Assembly (NCBI GenBank): GCA_031629035.1
Contig: JAVLUG010000003.1
Location: forward strand, 1-64,000
Reading direction: 5' to 3'
Length of the DNA: 64,000 nucleotides
From: MVYY01 sp012517575
GTDB lineage: Bacteria; Bacteroidota; Bacteroidia; Bacteroidales; Paludibacteraceae
Shown here: in pieces, positions 53,319 through 63,100 of the stretch
Layout: each line of letters starts with the position of its first letter
How positions within the stretch are numbered: the first letter of the stretch is position 1
Notes under the pieces: generated by a model
The model's input: only the letters and a program-made list of their open reading frames with translations
The model's database searches: none
What the model was told of the DNA's origin: nothing
Made by a program: the position numbers and the translations under genes

Positions 53319-55112
53319 ATGTGGAAAATAGATCCTTTCAATTATCAACGACGACCGAGCATCGAAGTCCGTATCGGCCAACTTCTAATGGGAGGCACTC
53401 AGCCCGTTAGGATTCAATCGATGACCAATACCGACACCAACGACATAGAAGCTTCGTTGCAGCAATGCATTCGTCTGATTCATGCCGGAGCCGAGTTGGT
53501 TCGTTTTACAACGCAAGGGAACAGAGAAGCAGAAAGTTTAAAAAAAATTCATGATTTGTTGCGGGAAGAAGGATATCAAACTCCATTGTCGGCCGATGTT
53601 CACTTTAATGCCAACGTAGCCGACGTTGTTGCTCAATATGTAGAAAAAGTACGTATCAATCCAGGCAATTATTTGGGAAATAATCGGGGAAATATTTCTT
53701 CAAATGATTCGGATGAAGAATATGCAGCCGAGTATGAAAGGATAAAACAACGTTTTGTAGAATTACTGAATATTTGCAAGAAACATCAGACCGCTCTGAG
53801 AATTGGCGTCAATCATGGTTCGTTGAGTGAACGAATTATGAATCGTTATGGCGACACGGCCGAAGGGATGGTAGAATCTTGCATGGAATTCCTGCGAATT
53901 TGTCAAGAAGAAAATTTTCAAAATGTAGTCATTTCAATGAAAGCTTCCAACACCCTCACCATGATTCATTCCGTTAGAATGCTGGTGGAGAGGATGGAAA
54001 TTGAGAATTTTCATTATCCGCTGCATCTGGGCGTTACAGAAGCGGGAAACGAAGATGAAGGCCGCATCAAATCGGCAGTGGGAATTGGCACCTTACTTTC
54101 TGAAGGAATTGGCGATACCATAAGAGTTTCGTTGAGTGAAGATCCGGAAGCAGAAATTCCTGTGGCTCGAAAACTGATTTCCTATATCGATGAGAAAAAA
54201 ATTCATGAACCAATATTGGCAGAAAAAAACCAAAAACATTCTCCCTTTGAGTATCGTCGCCGGACAACACATGCTGTGGAAAATATTGGAGGGAATAATG
54301 TCCCTATAGTGATAGCCGCTACAAAAACAAATTACGCAATAACTCCCGATTATTATTTCGCCGAAAATCAGATAACAAACAGCCTCAATGAGATTTTTCC
54401 AATTTACGAAGTAAATGAAAAAGAGGAATTAACAAAAAATCCTTCCCCCATCAAGTTTTTAAAAATGTCTTTCCCTCAGCTGACAAAAGAAAATTTACAC
54501 TTTCTGAAAAGCAGGAAAGACACAGTGATTATCCTCGAAAGTTATCATAAAAATGCACCGGCAGAACAAAAAGCTTTTTTTCATTCACTTATGAATGAAG
54601 ATTGTACAGTGCCAATTATAGTTGCACAGAGCTACCAAGAAAACATGGAAGAAGACTTGGAAATAAAAGCCGGAGTAGATTTTGGTATGTTATTTGTTGA
54701 AGGCTTTGGCGACGGAATTTCACTAAAAAACGAGGGAACAATTTCATCTGAAAAAATTAATTCCATAGCGTTTGGAATTTTGCAGGCAACAAGAGCAAGA
54801 ATTTCAAAAACCGAATTTATTTCCTGCCCGGGATGCGGCAGAACAATGTTCGACCTTCAGACTGTTGTTTCCCGAATAAAATCAAGAACTTCCCACTTAA
54901 AAGGATTAAAAATCGGCATCATGGGTTGTATTGTCAACGGAATAGGAGAAATGGCGGATGCCGATTATGGATATGTTGGAGCAGGGCGAGGTAAAGTTAG
55001 TTTGTACAAGAAAAAGGATTGTGTTGAGAAAAATATTCCTGAAGAAGAAGCGGTGGAAAAATTGATCGAACTCATTAAAATAAATGGCGACTGGACAGAA
55101 CCCAATTCTTAA
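53319..55112 (+). CDS. ispG: 4-hydroxy-3-methylbut-2-enyl diphosphate synthase, long form
   Basis: This iron-sulfur enzyme of the MEP isoprenoid pathway has 597 residues, against about 370 in E. coli. The TIM-barrel part starts RIGQLLMGGTQPVRIQSMTN and has CRIRINPGN-like EKVRINPGNYLGN. The extra 200 or so residues lie between the barrel and the C-terminal cluster domain, as in the large form known from plants and Bacteroidetes. The cluster ligands are in SCPGCGRTMFDL (about 503 and 506) and IMGCIVNGIGEM (about 536). It is a single gene with a -7-like box upstream. Confidence 0.95.
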   Translation: MWKIDPFNYQRRPSIEVRIGQLLMGGTQPVRIQSMTNTDTNDIEASLQQCIRLIHAGAELVRFTTQGNREAESLKKIHDLLREEGYQTPLSADVHFNANVADVVAQYVEKVRINPGNYLGNNRGNISSNDSDEEYAAEYERIKQRFVELLNICKKHQTALRIGVNHGSLSERIMNRYGDTAEGMVESCMEFLRICQEENFQNVVISMKASNTLTMIHSVRMLVERMEIENFHYPLHLGVTEAGNEDEGRIKSAVGIGTLLSEGIGDTIRVSLSEDPEAEIPVARKLISYIDEKKIHEPILAEKNQKHSPFEYRRRTTHAVENIGGNNVPIVIAATKTNYAITPDYYFAENQITNSLNEIFPIYEVNEKEELTKNPSPIKFLKMSFPQLTKENLHFLKSRKDTVIILESYHKNAPAEQKAFFHSLMNEDCTVPIIVAQSYQENMEEDLEIKAGVDFGMLFVEGFGDGISLKNEGTISSEKINSIAFGILQATRARISKTEFISCPGCGRTMFDLQTVVSRIKSRTSHLKGLKIGIMGCIVNGIGEMADADYGYVGAGRGKVSLYKKKDCVEKNIPEEEAVEKLIELIKINGDWTEPNS

Positions 55113-55165
55113 TTCTGTACTTCGAATTTTTTCTATATTTATTAATAACCAAAAAAAATGAAAAT

Positions 55166-55630
55166 ATGAAAGAAAAATTAATTGTTTTGTTACTTGCTTC
55201 AGCATCTTTTATTGGCTTAAATGCGCAGGTCAAAGGTCAGGCACTTGGTGTGAGGCTGGGGTACGGCGGTGAAGTTTCCTATCAGCATCCATTGAGCAGC
55301 CAGAACCGAATCGAAGGTGATTTGGGATTTTATTACGATCATGGTTTCAATTTGGCAGGCGTTTATCAATGGGTTTTTGACTTGTCAGAACTTTCTCCCG
55401 GTTTTAACTGGTATGTAGGATTGGGGCCTCAAATTGGTAGTTGGCATAATCAGGACAACAAAGACTATGATGGGCTGGCATTGGGAATTGTTGGACAAAT
55501 CGGTATTGAATTTAATTTCAATATTCCCTTGCAACTTTCACTGGATTACCGTCCCGGTTGGTATGTATTACCTTCCAGCTACGGAGGAGCTTGGGACGGA
55601 ATTGCACTGGGTGTGAGATATAATTTCTAA
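55166..55630 (+). CDS. Small outer-membrane beta-barrel-like protein
   Basis: The 154-residue protein starts with a signal peptide (MKEKLIVLLLASASFIGLNA) and continues as alternating aromatic/glycine strands (LGVRLGYGGEVSYQHPL, GFNWYVGLGPQIGSWHN). It ends in phenylalanine (LGVRYNF), the usual outer-membrane insertion signal. The size fits an eight-strand barrel. No specific family or ligand is recognised. It lies 53 bases after ispG, possibly cotranscribed, and ends before a terminator. Confidence 0.75.
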   Translation: MKEKLIVLLLASASFIGLNAQVKGQALGVRLGYGGEVSYQHPLSSQNRIEGDLGFYYDHGFNLAGVYQWVFDLSELSPGFNWYVGLGPQIGSWHNQDNKDYDGLALGIVGQIGIEFNFNIPLQLSLDYRPGWYVLPSSYGGAWDGIALGVRYNF

Positions 55631-55657
55631 AAAAATCGATTTATACAAAAAAGAAAG

Positions 55658-55691
55658 AACAGATGGGAAAAGTTTCCTGTCTGTTTTTTTA
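55658..55691 (+). terminator. Terminator after the beta-barrel gene
   Basis: AACAGA/TCTGTT with further GGAAA/TTTCC pairs forms a hairpin followed by a run of seven Ts, 27 bases after the stop. Confidence 0.85.
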
Positions 55692-55705
55692 TGGTTATTG
55701 AACAA

Positions 55706-55739
55706 CAAAAAAGCACATCGAATTATCCAACGTGCTTTC
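55706..55739 (-). terminator. Terminator of the secG operon
   Basis: On the minus strand AAAGCAC/GTGCTTT with a loop of about 16 bases is followed by TTTTTTGTTG, 32 bases after the secG stop. Confidence 0.8.
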
Positions 55740-55770
55740 TGTAAATTTTAAAATTATCTACTTCTTTGAA

Positions 55771-56193
55771 TTATTTTGCAGGAACAACAGGCAATTTTTG
55801 AGGAGCTTTCTGTTGATTCCCGTTATTTTGCTGTTCGCCGTTATTGCCTTGATTTTGATTGGTTCCCGCTCCCTGCGTTTCACCAAAGTCTGGAGCAACA
55901 ACGCCCGGTAATTCTTCCTGAGCTTTTTGATATTGTTCTTTTATTTCGGAATCGCTTCCACCCGATTTTTGATTGGATTGAATCCCCGTGGCACCAATGG
56001 AAAGTACTACAATAAAAGCAATTAATCCCCACGTAGCCTTTTCGAGAAAATCGGCTGTCTTGCGAACTCCCATGTACTGATTGGAAGAAGAAAAACCTGC
56101 TGCCAGTCCGCCACCTTTCGAGTTTTGTACCAAAACAATAAGTATCAGAAGAATGGAAGCAATTATAATTAAAATGGTAAACAAGAGGTACAT
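55771..56193 (-). CDS. secG: Preprotein translocase subunit SecG
   Basis: The 140-residue protein has two membrane helices (about 2-22 and 52-72) around the conserved loop LVQNSKGGGLAAGFSSSNQY, then a long Gln/Asn/Gly-rich tail (QGAGTNQNQGNNGEQQNNGN). The tail is low complexity and probably disordered. SecG assists the SecYE channel. It is the last gene of a four-gene operon. Confidence 0.92.
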   Translation of the reverse strand: MYLLFTILIIIASILLILIVLVQNSKGGGLAAGFSSSNQYMGVRKTADFLEKATWGLIAFIVVLSIGATGIQSNQKSGGSDSEIKEQYQKAQEELPGVVAPDFGETQGAGTNQNQGNNGEQQNNGNQQKAPQKLPVVPAK

Positions 56194-56206
56194 AAAAGTA
56201 TAATAT

Positions 56207-56863
56207 TTAAATTTTTAAATTTTCTATTACTTTTTCCAAGAAACGAATTTGGTCTGCAAAGTAAACACTTTTTTTCGGATTATTCAAATTTAATTTTTTT
56301 AAAATCTCCAATGCTTCTGGATATTTTTTATTCTTAATTAACTGTTTAACCGATTCTTCCGAAATTTCCTGTTCTGAGATCATTTCTGAGGCAAAATATT
56401 CCGGTTGAACTTCCGCAGATTGGATGGATTCTTTCTTTACAACAAGTTCATCTTTTTCTGACGCAGATGAATTTTCCATCACCATAGCCCGAGCTTTTTT
56501 CAACTGATCAGCCAGATTTTTCAATGTTTGACCTGAATCGCCACCTTCTTTTTCAACCACATCCAACAAGTCGAAATAAGAACCTGTAAGTTTGCCCTTT
56601 TCGGAACGGCGATAAACTTCCTTAGCAAAAATTTCCGGATAAAGAAAATGGTAAAGCCAACGACGCTGAGAAGTATAAACGGCTGCCGTTTTTATGGCTT
56701 TTTCAAAATGAATGCTACCGGACACCTGCAGCGCTTTCAGATAAAGCATCCTTGCCTGCGAAAAAAAAGGATAGTTTTCCACCAAATCTTTGAGTTCAGA
56801 GATCTGCTCCGATTGAATGCTCTCGGGATGCTGCAAAAGTGATATAAAATCGGCCTGTGTCAT
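56207..56863 (-). CDS. Helical protein of unknown function, conserved with lptE and secG
   Basis: The 218-residue protein has no signal peptide or membrane helix. The N-terminal half (MTQADFISLLQHPESIQSEQ, ENYPFFSQARMLYLKALQVS) and the C-terminal segment (IKNKKYPEALEILKKLNLNN) look like TPR-type helix pairs. A charged, low-complexity part lies between them. I remember this kind of protein in the same place, between lptE and secG, in other Bacteroidales. It may be a scaffold, but no function is known to me. It lies 13 bases before secG. Confidence 0.6.
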   Translation of the reverse strand: MTQADFISLLQHPESIQSEQISELKDLVENYPFFSQARMLYLKALQVSGSIHFEKAIKTAAVYTSQRRWLYHFLYPEIFAKEVYRRSEKGKLTGSYFDLLDVVEKEGGDSGQTLKNLADQLKKARAMVMENSSASEKDELVVKKESIQSAEVQPEYFASEMISEQEISEESVKQLIKNKKYPEALEILKKLNLNNPKKSVYFADQIRFLEKVIENLKI

Positions 56864-56902
56864 TTTTCGTTCTTATTTTCAAAAAACAAGAAAAGTTTTT
56901 GC

Positions 56903-57463
56903 CTACCATTTGGCAACCGTGTCGTTGTAAATGTTCTCAGTGATTTCTTTAATAATCTCCTTCACCAATTCTTCCTGCACATCATTCAACATTTTGGAAC
57001 TGTCGAAAACCTGAAAAGCGGAGTATGTTTTTTCAAAATCATCTACCGGATTCACTTTATTGGTAAAACGAACCTTAACGGTTACCGTCAGTTTGGTTTC
57101 GGAAGCATAAGTATCGGCGCTTATGGACATGGGCGTAAGTTGATAACCAACAATCTCGCCCTCGAGATTCAAATCTCCATTTTGACGAACAAGCCGGAGC
57201 TGTGTCTGTTTGGTGTAAATATCGCGAAGTTCTTCTGAAAATTGCTGAGACAACGGAGGATAAACCAATTCGGAAACATTTGGAAAGTCGGCAATAGAAA
57301 TGGTTTTGATTTTGGTGTAATCGATAGAAGCCCCATTGAATTTGTAAGAAATGGAACAGGAAGCCAAAAAAAGAAAAACTACACAAAAAAGGGCAAAAAA
57401 CAGTTTTATTGGTTTTTTCTTTCTTTTAAAAATTGGGTTTTTCAGTTCTTTATTCAATTCCAT
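56903..57463 (-). CDS. lptE: LPS-assembly lipoprotein LptE
   Basis: This 186-residue lipoprotein has a basic N-terminus, a hydrophobic stretch and the lipobox FLASCS with Cys at about residue 36. The mature part (SYKFNGASIDYTKIKTISIA, EIVGYQLTPMSIS) matches LptE-family proteins that plug the LptD barrel in LPS transport. The start overlaps the end of the sigma-54 regulator gene by 14 bases. The N-terminal extension before the hydrophobic part is long, so translation could start later, but no good internal start is seen. Confidence 0.82.
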   Translation of the reverse strand: MELNKELKNPIFKRKKKPIKLFFALFCVVFLFLASCSISYKFNGASIDYTKIKTISIADFPNVSELVYPPLSQQFSEELRDIYTKQTQLRLVRQNGDLNLEGEIVGYQLTPMSISADTYASETKLTVTVKVRFTNKVNPVDDFEKTYSAFQVFDSSKMLNDVQEELVKEIIKEITENIYNDTVAKW

Positions 57464-58745
57464 ATTCCTTAATTTTGCGGTACAAAGTACGTTCTGAAAT
57501 TTTTAATTCTTCGGCGGCTGCTTTCCTTTTGCCTTTGTGCTTTTCGAGCGTCTTTTTTATCATTTGTCGTTCCATATCTTCCAGTGTCATAGGTTCTTGC
57601 ACATCTTCAATCTCTTGGAATTCTGCAGCTTCTTCAAAAGAATTTTGTTTTTTTGAACCGGGAAATTGATTTGATTCACGTCCCAAATTATTTGCGGGTT
57701 TAATCACTTCAACCGGAGACGGTGTAGCGGGAATAAAAGTTTCATGCGGAGCGGCAAAAGAAGGTGATAAAGTAATATCTTTTTGCATCAATTCCTGATT
57801 TTCCTGAGCATTCATCAGATTGTAAACCAGTTTCTTCAGTTCAATCATATCTTGTTTCATATCGAAAAGTACCTGATAAAGAATTTCTCTTTCGGAAGTA
57901 AACGTTTTCTGATCGCTTCGATGGTTGGACAACAAAACCGGAAAACGCTCCAATTCTTCTTTCGGCAAATATTGTTTTAAAATATCCGCAGTAATTTCAC
58001 GTTGCTGTTCGATAACAGAAATCTGCTCGGTAATATTTTTAAGTTGTCGGACATTGCCATTCCAATAATACTCGGTAAGCAGTTTTTTTGCATCCTCAGT
58101 AAGTTTGATGGGCGGCATGTTGTATTTTTCAGCAAAGTCGGCAGCAAATTTTCTGAACAACAAAACAATATCTTCTTTTCTTTCCCTCAAAGGCGGCACA
58201 AAAATAGGAACGGTATTCAAACGATAATACAAATCTTCACGGAAACGCCCATCACGGACAGCCTGTGCCATATTTAAATTGGTTGCAGCTATAACGCGGA
58301 CATTAGTTTTCAGAATTTTTGAGGAACCGACCTTGATAAATTCACCTGTTTCGAGCACACGTAATAAGCGAACCTGAGTGGAAAGTGGCAACTCGCCAAC
58401 TTCATCCAAAAAAATGGTACCACCGTCTGCTACTTCAAAATAGCCTTTTCTATCTGCCATGGCACCCGTAAATGATCCTTTTTCATGTCCAAATAATTCG
58501 GAATCAATCGTTCCTTCCGGTATTGCACCACAATTGACGGCTATATAAGGCCCGTGTTTGCGATGACTGTAATAATGAATAATTTGAGGAAAATTTTCCT
58601 TTCCTACACCACTTTCGCCGGTAATCAATACCGACAAATCGGTTGGTGCTACCTGAACGGCCACGTCGATAGCGCGATTTAACAATTCTGAATTGCCAAT
58701 AATCCCGAAACGTTGTTTTACGGCTTGTATTTCTGATGGTTGCAT
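57450..58745 (-). CDS. Sigma-54-interacting AAA+ regulator, Fis-type HTH
   Basis: The 431-residue protein starts directly with the AAA+ domain, with no receiver or sensor domain. Walker A is GESGVGKE (about 43-50), the sigma-54 loop is GSFTGA (about 90-95; the common form is GAFTGA) and Walker B is GTIFLDEVGEL (about 109-119). A long linker (about 290-385) separates it from the Fis-type HTH (about 392-429; GKRKAAAEELKISERTLYRK). It is the first gene of the operon with lptE, the helical protein and secG, so it may control envelope genes. Confidence 0.9.
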   Translation of the reverse strand: MQPSEIQAVKQRFGIIGNSELLNRAIDVAVQVAPTDLSVLITGESGVGKENFPQIIHYYSHRKHGPYIAVNCGAIPEGTIDSELFGHEKGSFTGAMADRKGYFEVADGGTIFLDEVGELPLSTQVRLLRVLETGEFIKVGSSKILKTNVRVIAATNLNMAQAVRDGRFREDLYYRLNTVPIFVPPLRERKEDIVLLFRKFAADFAEKYNMPPIKLTEDAKKLLTEYYWNGNVRQLKNITEQISVIEQQREITADILKQYLPKEELERFPVLLSNHRSDQKTFTSEREILYQVLFDMKQDMIELKKLVYNLMNAQENQELMQKDITLSPSFAAPHETFIPATPSPVEVIKPANNLGRESNQFPGSKKQNSFEEAAEFQEIEDVQEPMTLEDMERQMIKKTLEKHKGKRKAAAEELKISERTLYRKIKEYGIE

Positions 58746-58949
58746 GTTTCTAACAATAATTTACTGCAATAATGACATAAATATCTGACAAAATTAATGA
58801 AAATAATAGAATTATGTTTATTCTGCAACATAAAAAGTCAAACAATAAGAATTTATCCTCCTATTGTTGAATATCGGCTTTGAAAACCATTGATTTTTAG
58901 GATTGGAGGAAAGAAATTTAAAACAAAGGAACTAATTATTGGAAAAAAT

Positions 58950-58979
58950 TTTGAAGTTAAAAAATTTTGTGTAATTTTG
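58950..58979 (+). promoter_or_regulatory. Predicted gntR promoter
   Basis: TTTG at 58950-58953, an 18-base spacer and TAATTTTG at 58972-58979 fit the Bacteroidetes promoter with the spacer one base short. The leader to gntR would be about 100 bases. Confidence 0.6.
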
Positions 58980-58988
58980 GTCAACCAA
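58977..58988. promoter_or_regulatory. GntR operator O1 (TTGGTCAACCAA)
   Basis: The palindrome TTGGT-CA-ACCAA overlaps the last three bases of the predicted gntR -7 box. The same motif occurs twice before susC. FadR-type GntR proteins bind TGGTnnnACCA-like sites, so this is a likely autoregulatory operator. Confidence 0.75.
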
Positions 58989-59088
58989 TTAAACCGGCCA
59001 AAGATAAATGAGATTTAGTTTTAAAATTTCCCCCTTTTTCGGAGGAAAAATATTTGAGCCTTATAAGTAAATAGAAAAATTACAAAAC

Positions 59089-59835
59089 ATGATGATGGAA
59101 GAAAATTTTATCCGATTGATGAAAACCCGGCAAAAATCGCCGGCAGATGAAGTAATCAACAAAATTAAGGAACTAATTGAATCAGGAGAACTAAAACCAG
59201 GAGACCGCCTACCTGCCGAAAGAAAACTGGCGAGCGATTTTGGTTTTGGAAGGACACATATCCGCGAGGCTTTGCAAAAACTCGAATTTTACGGAATTGT
59301 AAAAACACTGCCACAAAGTGGAACTATTCTTAACGGGTTGGATATAAATTCTTTGAATGGTTTGCTTTCCGATGTGCTCAACCTTCAGAATTACGATTTT
59401 TATTCGTTGGTTGAAACCAGATGCATTCTTGAAATGAATGCCATTCGGCTTTGCGCCGAAAGACGTACCGAAGAAGACATAGAAGCTATGGAAAAAGCGC
59501 ATCAAAATTTTGTAAAATTCCATAATGATGAAATTTTACGTGTCAGTTACGACTTCGCTTTTCACCGCACCATAGCAGAAGGCAGCCACAATCCGGTCAT
59601 TAAATCCATGCTTATGATTATAATTCCAGATATTCTTATCATATACAATAAGGAACGGGTATGTAATACCGACCCTTTTGTCGTAATTAGGGAACACGCT
59701 GAAATGATAGAGGCAGTGAAAATGCAAAATGAAGAATTGGCCTCATCATTGCTTTATCAGCATTTGCAAGGAGTGATGACTCTCGCTCGGACGAAATTGG
59801 AGAACTTAAAAATAAAAAGCTTGAGTATTGCCTGA
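59089..59835 (+). CDS. FadR/GntR-family regulator (FCD domain)
   Basis: The 248-residue protein has an N-terminal winged helix-turn-helix (about 18-88; LKPGDRLPAERKLASDFGFG, RTHIREALQKLEFYGIVKTL) and a C-terminal FCD ligand domain (about 98-225). Its metal/ligand residues are probably in DFAFHRTIAEGSHNPV and REHAEMIEAV. FCD regulators usually bind sugar acids or other carboxylates. It is followed by a terminator and then susC, and three matching palindromes flank it. It probably represses itself and the susC operon until its ligand appears. FadR-type GntR genes occur in alginate and uronate loci, so a uronic acid is a guess. Confidence 0.9.
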   Translation: MMMEENFIRLMKTRQKSPADEVINKIKELIESGELKPGDRLPAERKLASDFGFGRTHIREALQKLEFYGIVKTLPQSGTILNGLDINSLNGLLSDVLNLQNYDFYSLVETRCILEMNAIRLCAERRTEEDIEAMEKAHQNFVKFHNDEILRVSYDFAFHRTIAEGSHNPVIKSMLMIIIPDILIIYNKERVCNTDPFVVIREHAEMIEAVKMQNEELASSLLYQHLQGVMTLARTKLENLKIKSLSIA

Positions 59836-59886
59836 AATCTAATATTTCTAAACCATATTTCCTATTCTTTTACTTAAAAGGAAATG

Positions 59887-59924
59887 AAGCTGCTTTCTAA
59901 TTGTTAAAAAGGCAGCTTTTTTTA
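59887..59924 (+). terminator. Terminator of gntR
   Basis: AAGCTGC/GCAGCTT pairs with an 18-base loop and is followed by TTTTTTATT. It lies 52 bases after the gntR stop and separates gntR from the susC transcript. Confidence 0.8.
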
Positions 59925-59940
59925 TTCTCAACAAGTTTGA

Positions 59941-59962
59941 AAATATGTTTTGCAACATATTT
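59941..59962. repeat. Perfect 9-bp inverted repeat before susC
   Basis: AAATATGTT and AACATATTT flank a TTGC centre. It lies about 50 bases upstream of the predicted susC -7 box. A related TATGTTT-n4-TGCAACATA sequence occurs at 58813-58832 before gntR. It could be a second regulator site, or a small hairpin. Confidence 0.5.
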
Positions 59963-60007
59963 CGTAAAATAACTTGAAAAAAATTTTTTTTTATTATAAA
60001 AACACCG

Positions 60008-60015
60008 TATTTTTG
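60008..60015 (+). promoter_or_regulatory. Predicted -7 box of susC
   Basis: TATTTTTG fits TAnnTTTG. The -33 area (59985-59988) is only T-rich, with no clear TTTG. The leader to the susC start is about 130 bases. Confidence 0.55.
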
Positions 60016-60039
60016 GTCGACCAATAATTGGTTGACCAA
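60013..60039. promoter_or_regulatory. Tandem GntR operators O2 and O3 before susC
   Basis: TTGGTCGACCAA (60013-60024, perfect palindrome) and TTGGTTGACCAA (60028-60039) have centres 15 bases apart. O2 overlaps the predicted susC -7 box in the same way as O1 overlaps that of gntR. The arrangement fits cooperative repression by the neighbouring GntR protein. Confidence 0.8.
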
Positions 60040-60146
60040 TTTTTTTCTTATTAAGTTCATAGCTAAATAAAAGCAATTTATTGATTCCTTGTTATATATT
60101 TAAGTATTTAATGCAGAACAATTTGAAAATTAAAAACCATAAAAAC

Positions 60147-63100
60147 ATGAAAAGAACAAAAAAACCAAAAATCTTAAAAAGAGAGTTTCTTGTATTAATA
60201 GCTTTATTTATTAGTACAATCAGTGCATTTTCTCAAATTAAAGTTACGGGAACTGTATTGGACAATAAAAGTGAGCCTTTAATTGGCGTCAATATAACAG
60301 TAAAAGGCTCCAAAACAGGAACAATTTCCGATTTCAATGGAAAATTTAATATTGAAGTACCAAACAGGCAATCCATATTGGTATTTTCTTACATTGGTTA
60401 CAAAACAATAGAAAAAACAATACCTGCCAGTGGACAACTCAATGTAGTAATGGAAGAAGAAACCCAAACCATTGACGAAGTAGTTGTAGTTGCTTACGGT
60501 ACTCAGAAAAAATCGCATTTAACGGGAGCTGTTTCTTCTTTGAAAAACGAGAAAATGGATGAAATTCCGGTTTCCAGAGTAGATCAGGCACTACAGGGTA
60601 AAATTGCCGGAGTTCAAATCAACAATGTAAATCCCGAAGCCGGAGCTGCACCAAAAATTCGTGTTCGTGGCTTGGGATCGATCAGTGCAAGTAGCGATCC
60701 TCTCATAGTAATAGATGGTTTTCCTGTCCCCGATGGCTTATCTATGATCAGTATGGCAGATGTTCAATCGGTTGAAGTTCTGAAAGATGCTTCTTCTGCT
60801 GCCCTTTATGGTTCAAGAGCTGCAGGAGGAGTAATACTAATCACCACTAAAAGTGGAGAGACCAATAAACCCAAATACAATTTCAAAATGTATTCAGGTT
60901 TTCGCAATGCATTGAAACTTCCAGATATGCTAAGCACAGAAGATTATGTAGCTCTTCTCTACCGGGAAGCAGCCATGAGAAAGCAGGACCCTGCCGTTAA
61001 TGGAATTTCTACCGAAACAATGGCATTTAATAAAATAACCGAACCCGAAAAAGCCGGATATTTGATTATGAAATATTTGGATGATCAACCAACCGACTGG
61101 CTTGATGAAGGGTTGAGAGATCGTGGAACCATGCAGAATTACCAGTTGAGCGCTTCGGGAGGAGACAAGAATTTAAAGTATTTTGTTTCTGGAAATTATG
61201 TCAATGAAGACGGCATTATGTTGAACAGTACCTATGACAAATTTACCTTTAGAGCCAAATTAGATGCCAAGTTATCAAAAATTGCCACCTTAGGAATTAA
61301 TCTTGCTCCAACTTATAGTCGCCAAGAACGACCGGCAGTTGACTTGACCGATTATATGCGGTTCCCTTCATGGTTACCAATCAGGCACAATGAAGCAACC
61401 GCTGCTTTAACCGGTAAAGTTGCCGGAGACTATGCACAACCAAGCGACTTTAACGGGATAAATATCAGTGGCATAGGTTATGATGATGAAGTGTGGAGCT
61501 TACCAGGAGTTTCGGTTTGGAATTCAAGTAATCAAAATCCAGTTTCTATTAGGGAACGTACCAGTATATTTACTGACGATTATAGATTTCAGGGAAATAT
61601 CTATTTGACTTTGAATCTTTTACCCGGTTTACAGTTTAAAACATCCAATGGCGCATATCTATTATTCAGGGAATACAACAAAAAAGAACAAACTTCTGCC
61701 AACAAAGCTGGAAATCCAAATTCACTTACCCGACAATTGACAACACATAGGGAATTACTTTCAGAAAATACGCTAAACTATAATAAGAAAATCAGCAATC
61801 ATGAATTTGATGCATTATTGGGTTTTACCATGCAGCAAACCAATGACAATTACAACAGAATGGTAGGAACAAATTTCCCCGACGAACAAATTCTTTCTTT
61901 CAACCTTGCTTCTCAAATTTTATTAGACAGCCCTTCTATTGATGGAACAACCTCTTTTTATTATACCGAATCGCTGGTTTCTCTCCTGGGTCGACTTAAT
62001 TATTCTTATCTGGGCAAATATATGATGTCTGCCAGTTTCAGGGCAGATGGAAGCTCAAAGTTTTACAAGGGAAACAAATGGGGCACTTTCCCAGCATTCT
62101 CAGCCGGTTGGCGTGCATCTGAAGAAAAATTCTTGAAGAATTTTGAATGGTTATCCAATTTGAAATTACGCTTCAGTTATGGATTGACAGGAAATAACAA
62201 CATTCCTCAATATGCCTACATGAATACCATTAACACAAGCAATTACGTACTGGGTTCAGGAAATGGAACATTGGTACAAGGAATGGTTTCTAACAGTTCT
62301 TCATTAGGAAATCCCGATATTACGTGGGAACAAACATCTGAAGCCAATTACGGAATAGATTTTGGAATTTTGAATAGCAAAATTAACTTTACAATAGAAT
62401 ACTACAATTCCAACACTATTCAATTGCTGCTTCAACAACCCGCCATGTATATTACCGGACATCAATCATATTGGAACAATATTGGGAAGGTAAACAACAA
62501 AGGAATCGAAATAGAACTCAATACAACCAATATCACCAATAAAAAATTTACATGGAAAACAACAGCGAATTTTGCCACCAACAAAAATAAGCTCTTAAAT
62601 TACGGAGACAAGGAATATGAAGACAATTTCGGAGAAAGAAGTGAAGTCTATCGTGCCATTGTGGGGCAACCGGCCATCCAGTATTACGGTTATAAAACTG
62701 ATGGCGTATATACTTCTTTTGAAGAAGTAGCCGCAGCAAAAGCACTTAAAGATGAAAATGGCAATCCGTTTACTTACACGAAATTTGCTCCGATTGTAGG
62801 AGGAATAAAAGTGGTGAATATCAATGGCGATAATAAAATTGACACTGAAGACCGAACTGTATTAGGAGATCCATTCCCCGATTTTACTTGGGGAATAACC
62901 AATACTTTCACTTACAAAAACTTTGATTTAAGCTTTCTGATTCAGGGCGTTCAAGGTATTGACATTATCAATGGTAATGTAAATTATAATGAACAACTGC
63001 GCTACAACAAGGCCTACACCGACAATCGATATGTGAGTCCCATGTTTCCTGGTGATGGAAAAACCGTTTATTCCAATACTACTTCCGGTAGCGATTTAAT

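Larger units (their letters stand above)
58746..59088. other. Divergent spacer between the sigma-54 regulator and gntR
   Basis: These 343 bases hold the gntR promoter and operator (58950-58988) and an inverted repeat TTATGTT/AACATAA with an 8-base spacer (58812-58833). No gene or RNA is seen. Confidence 0.6.
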
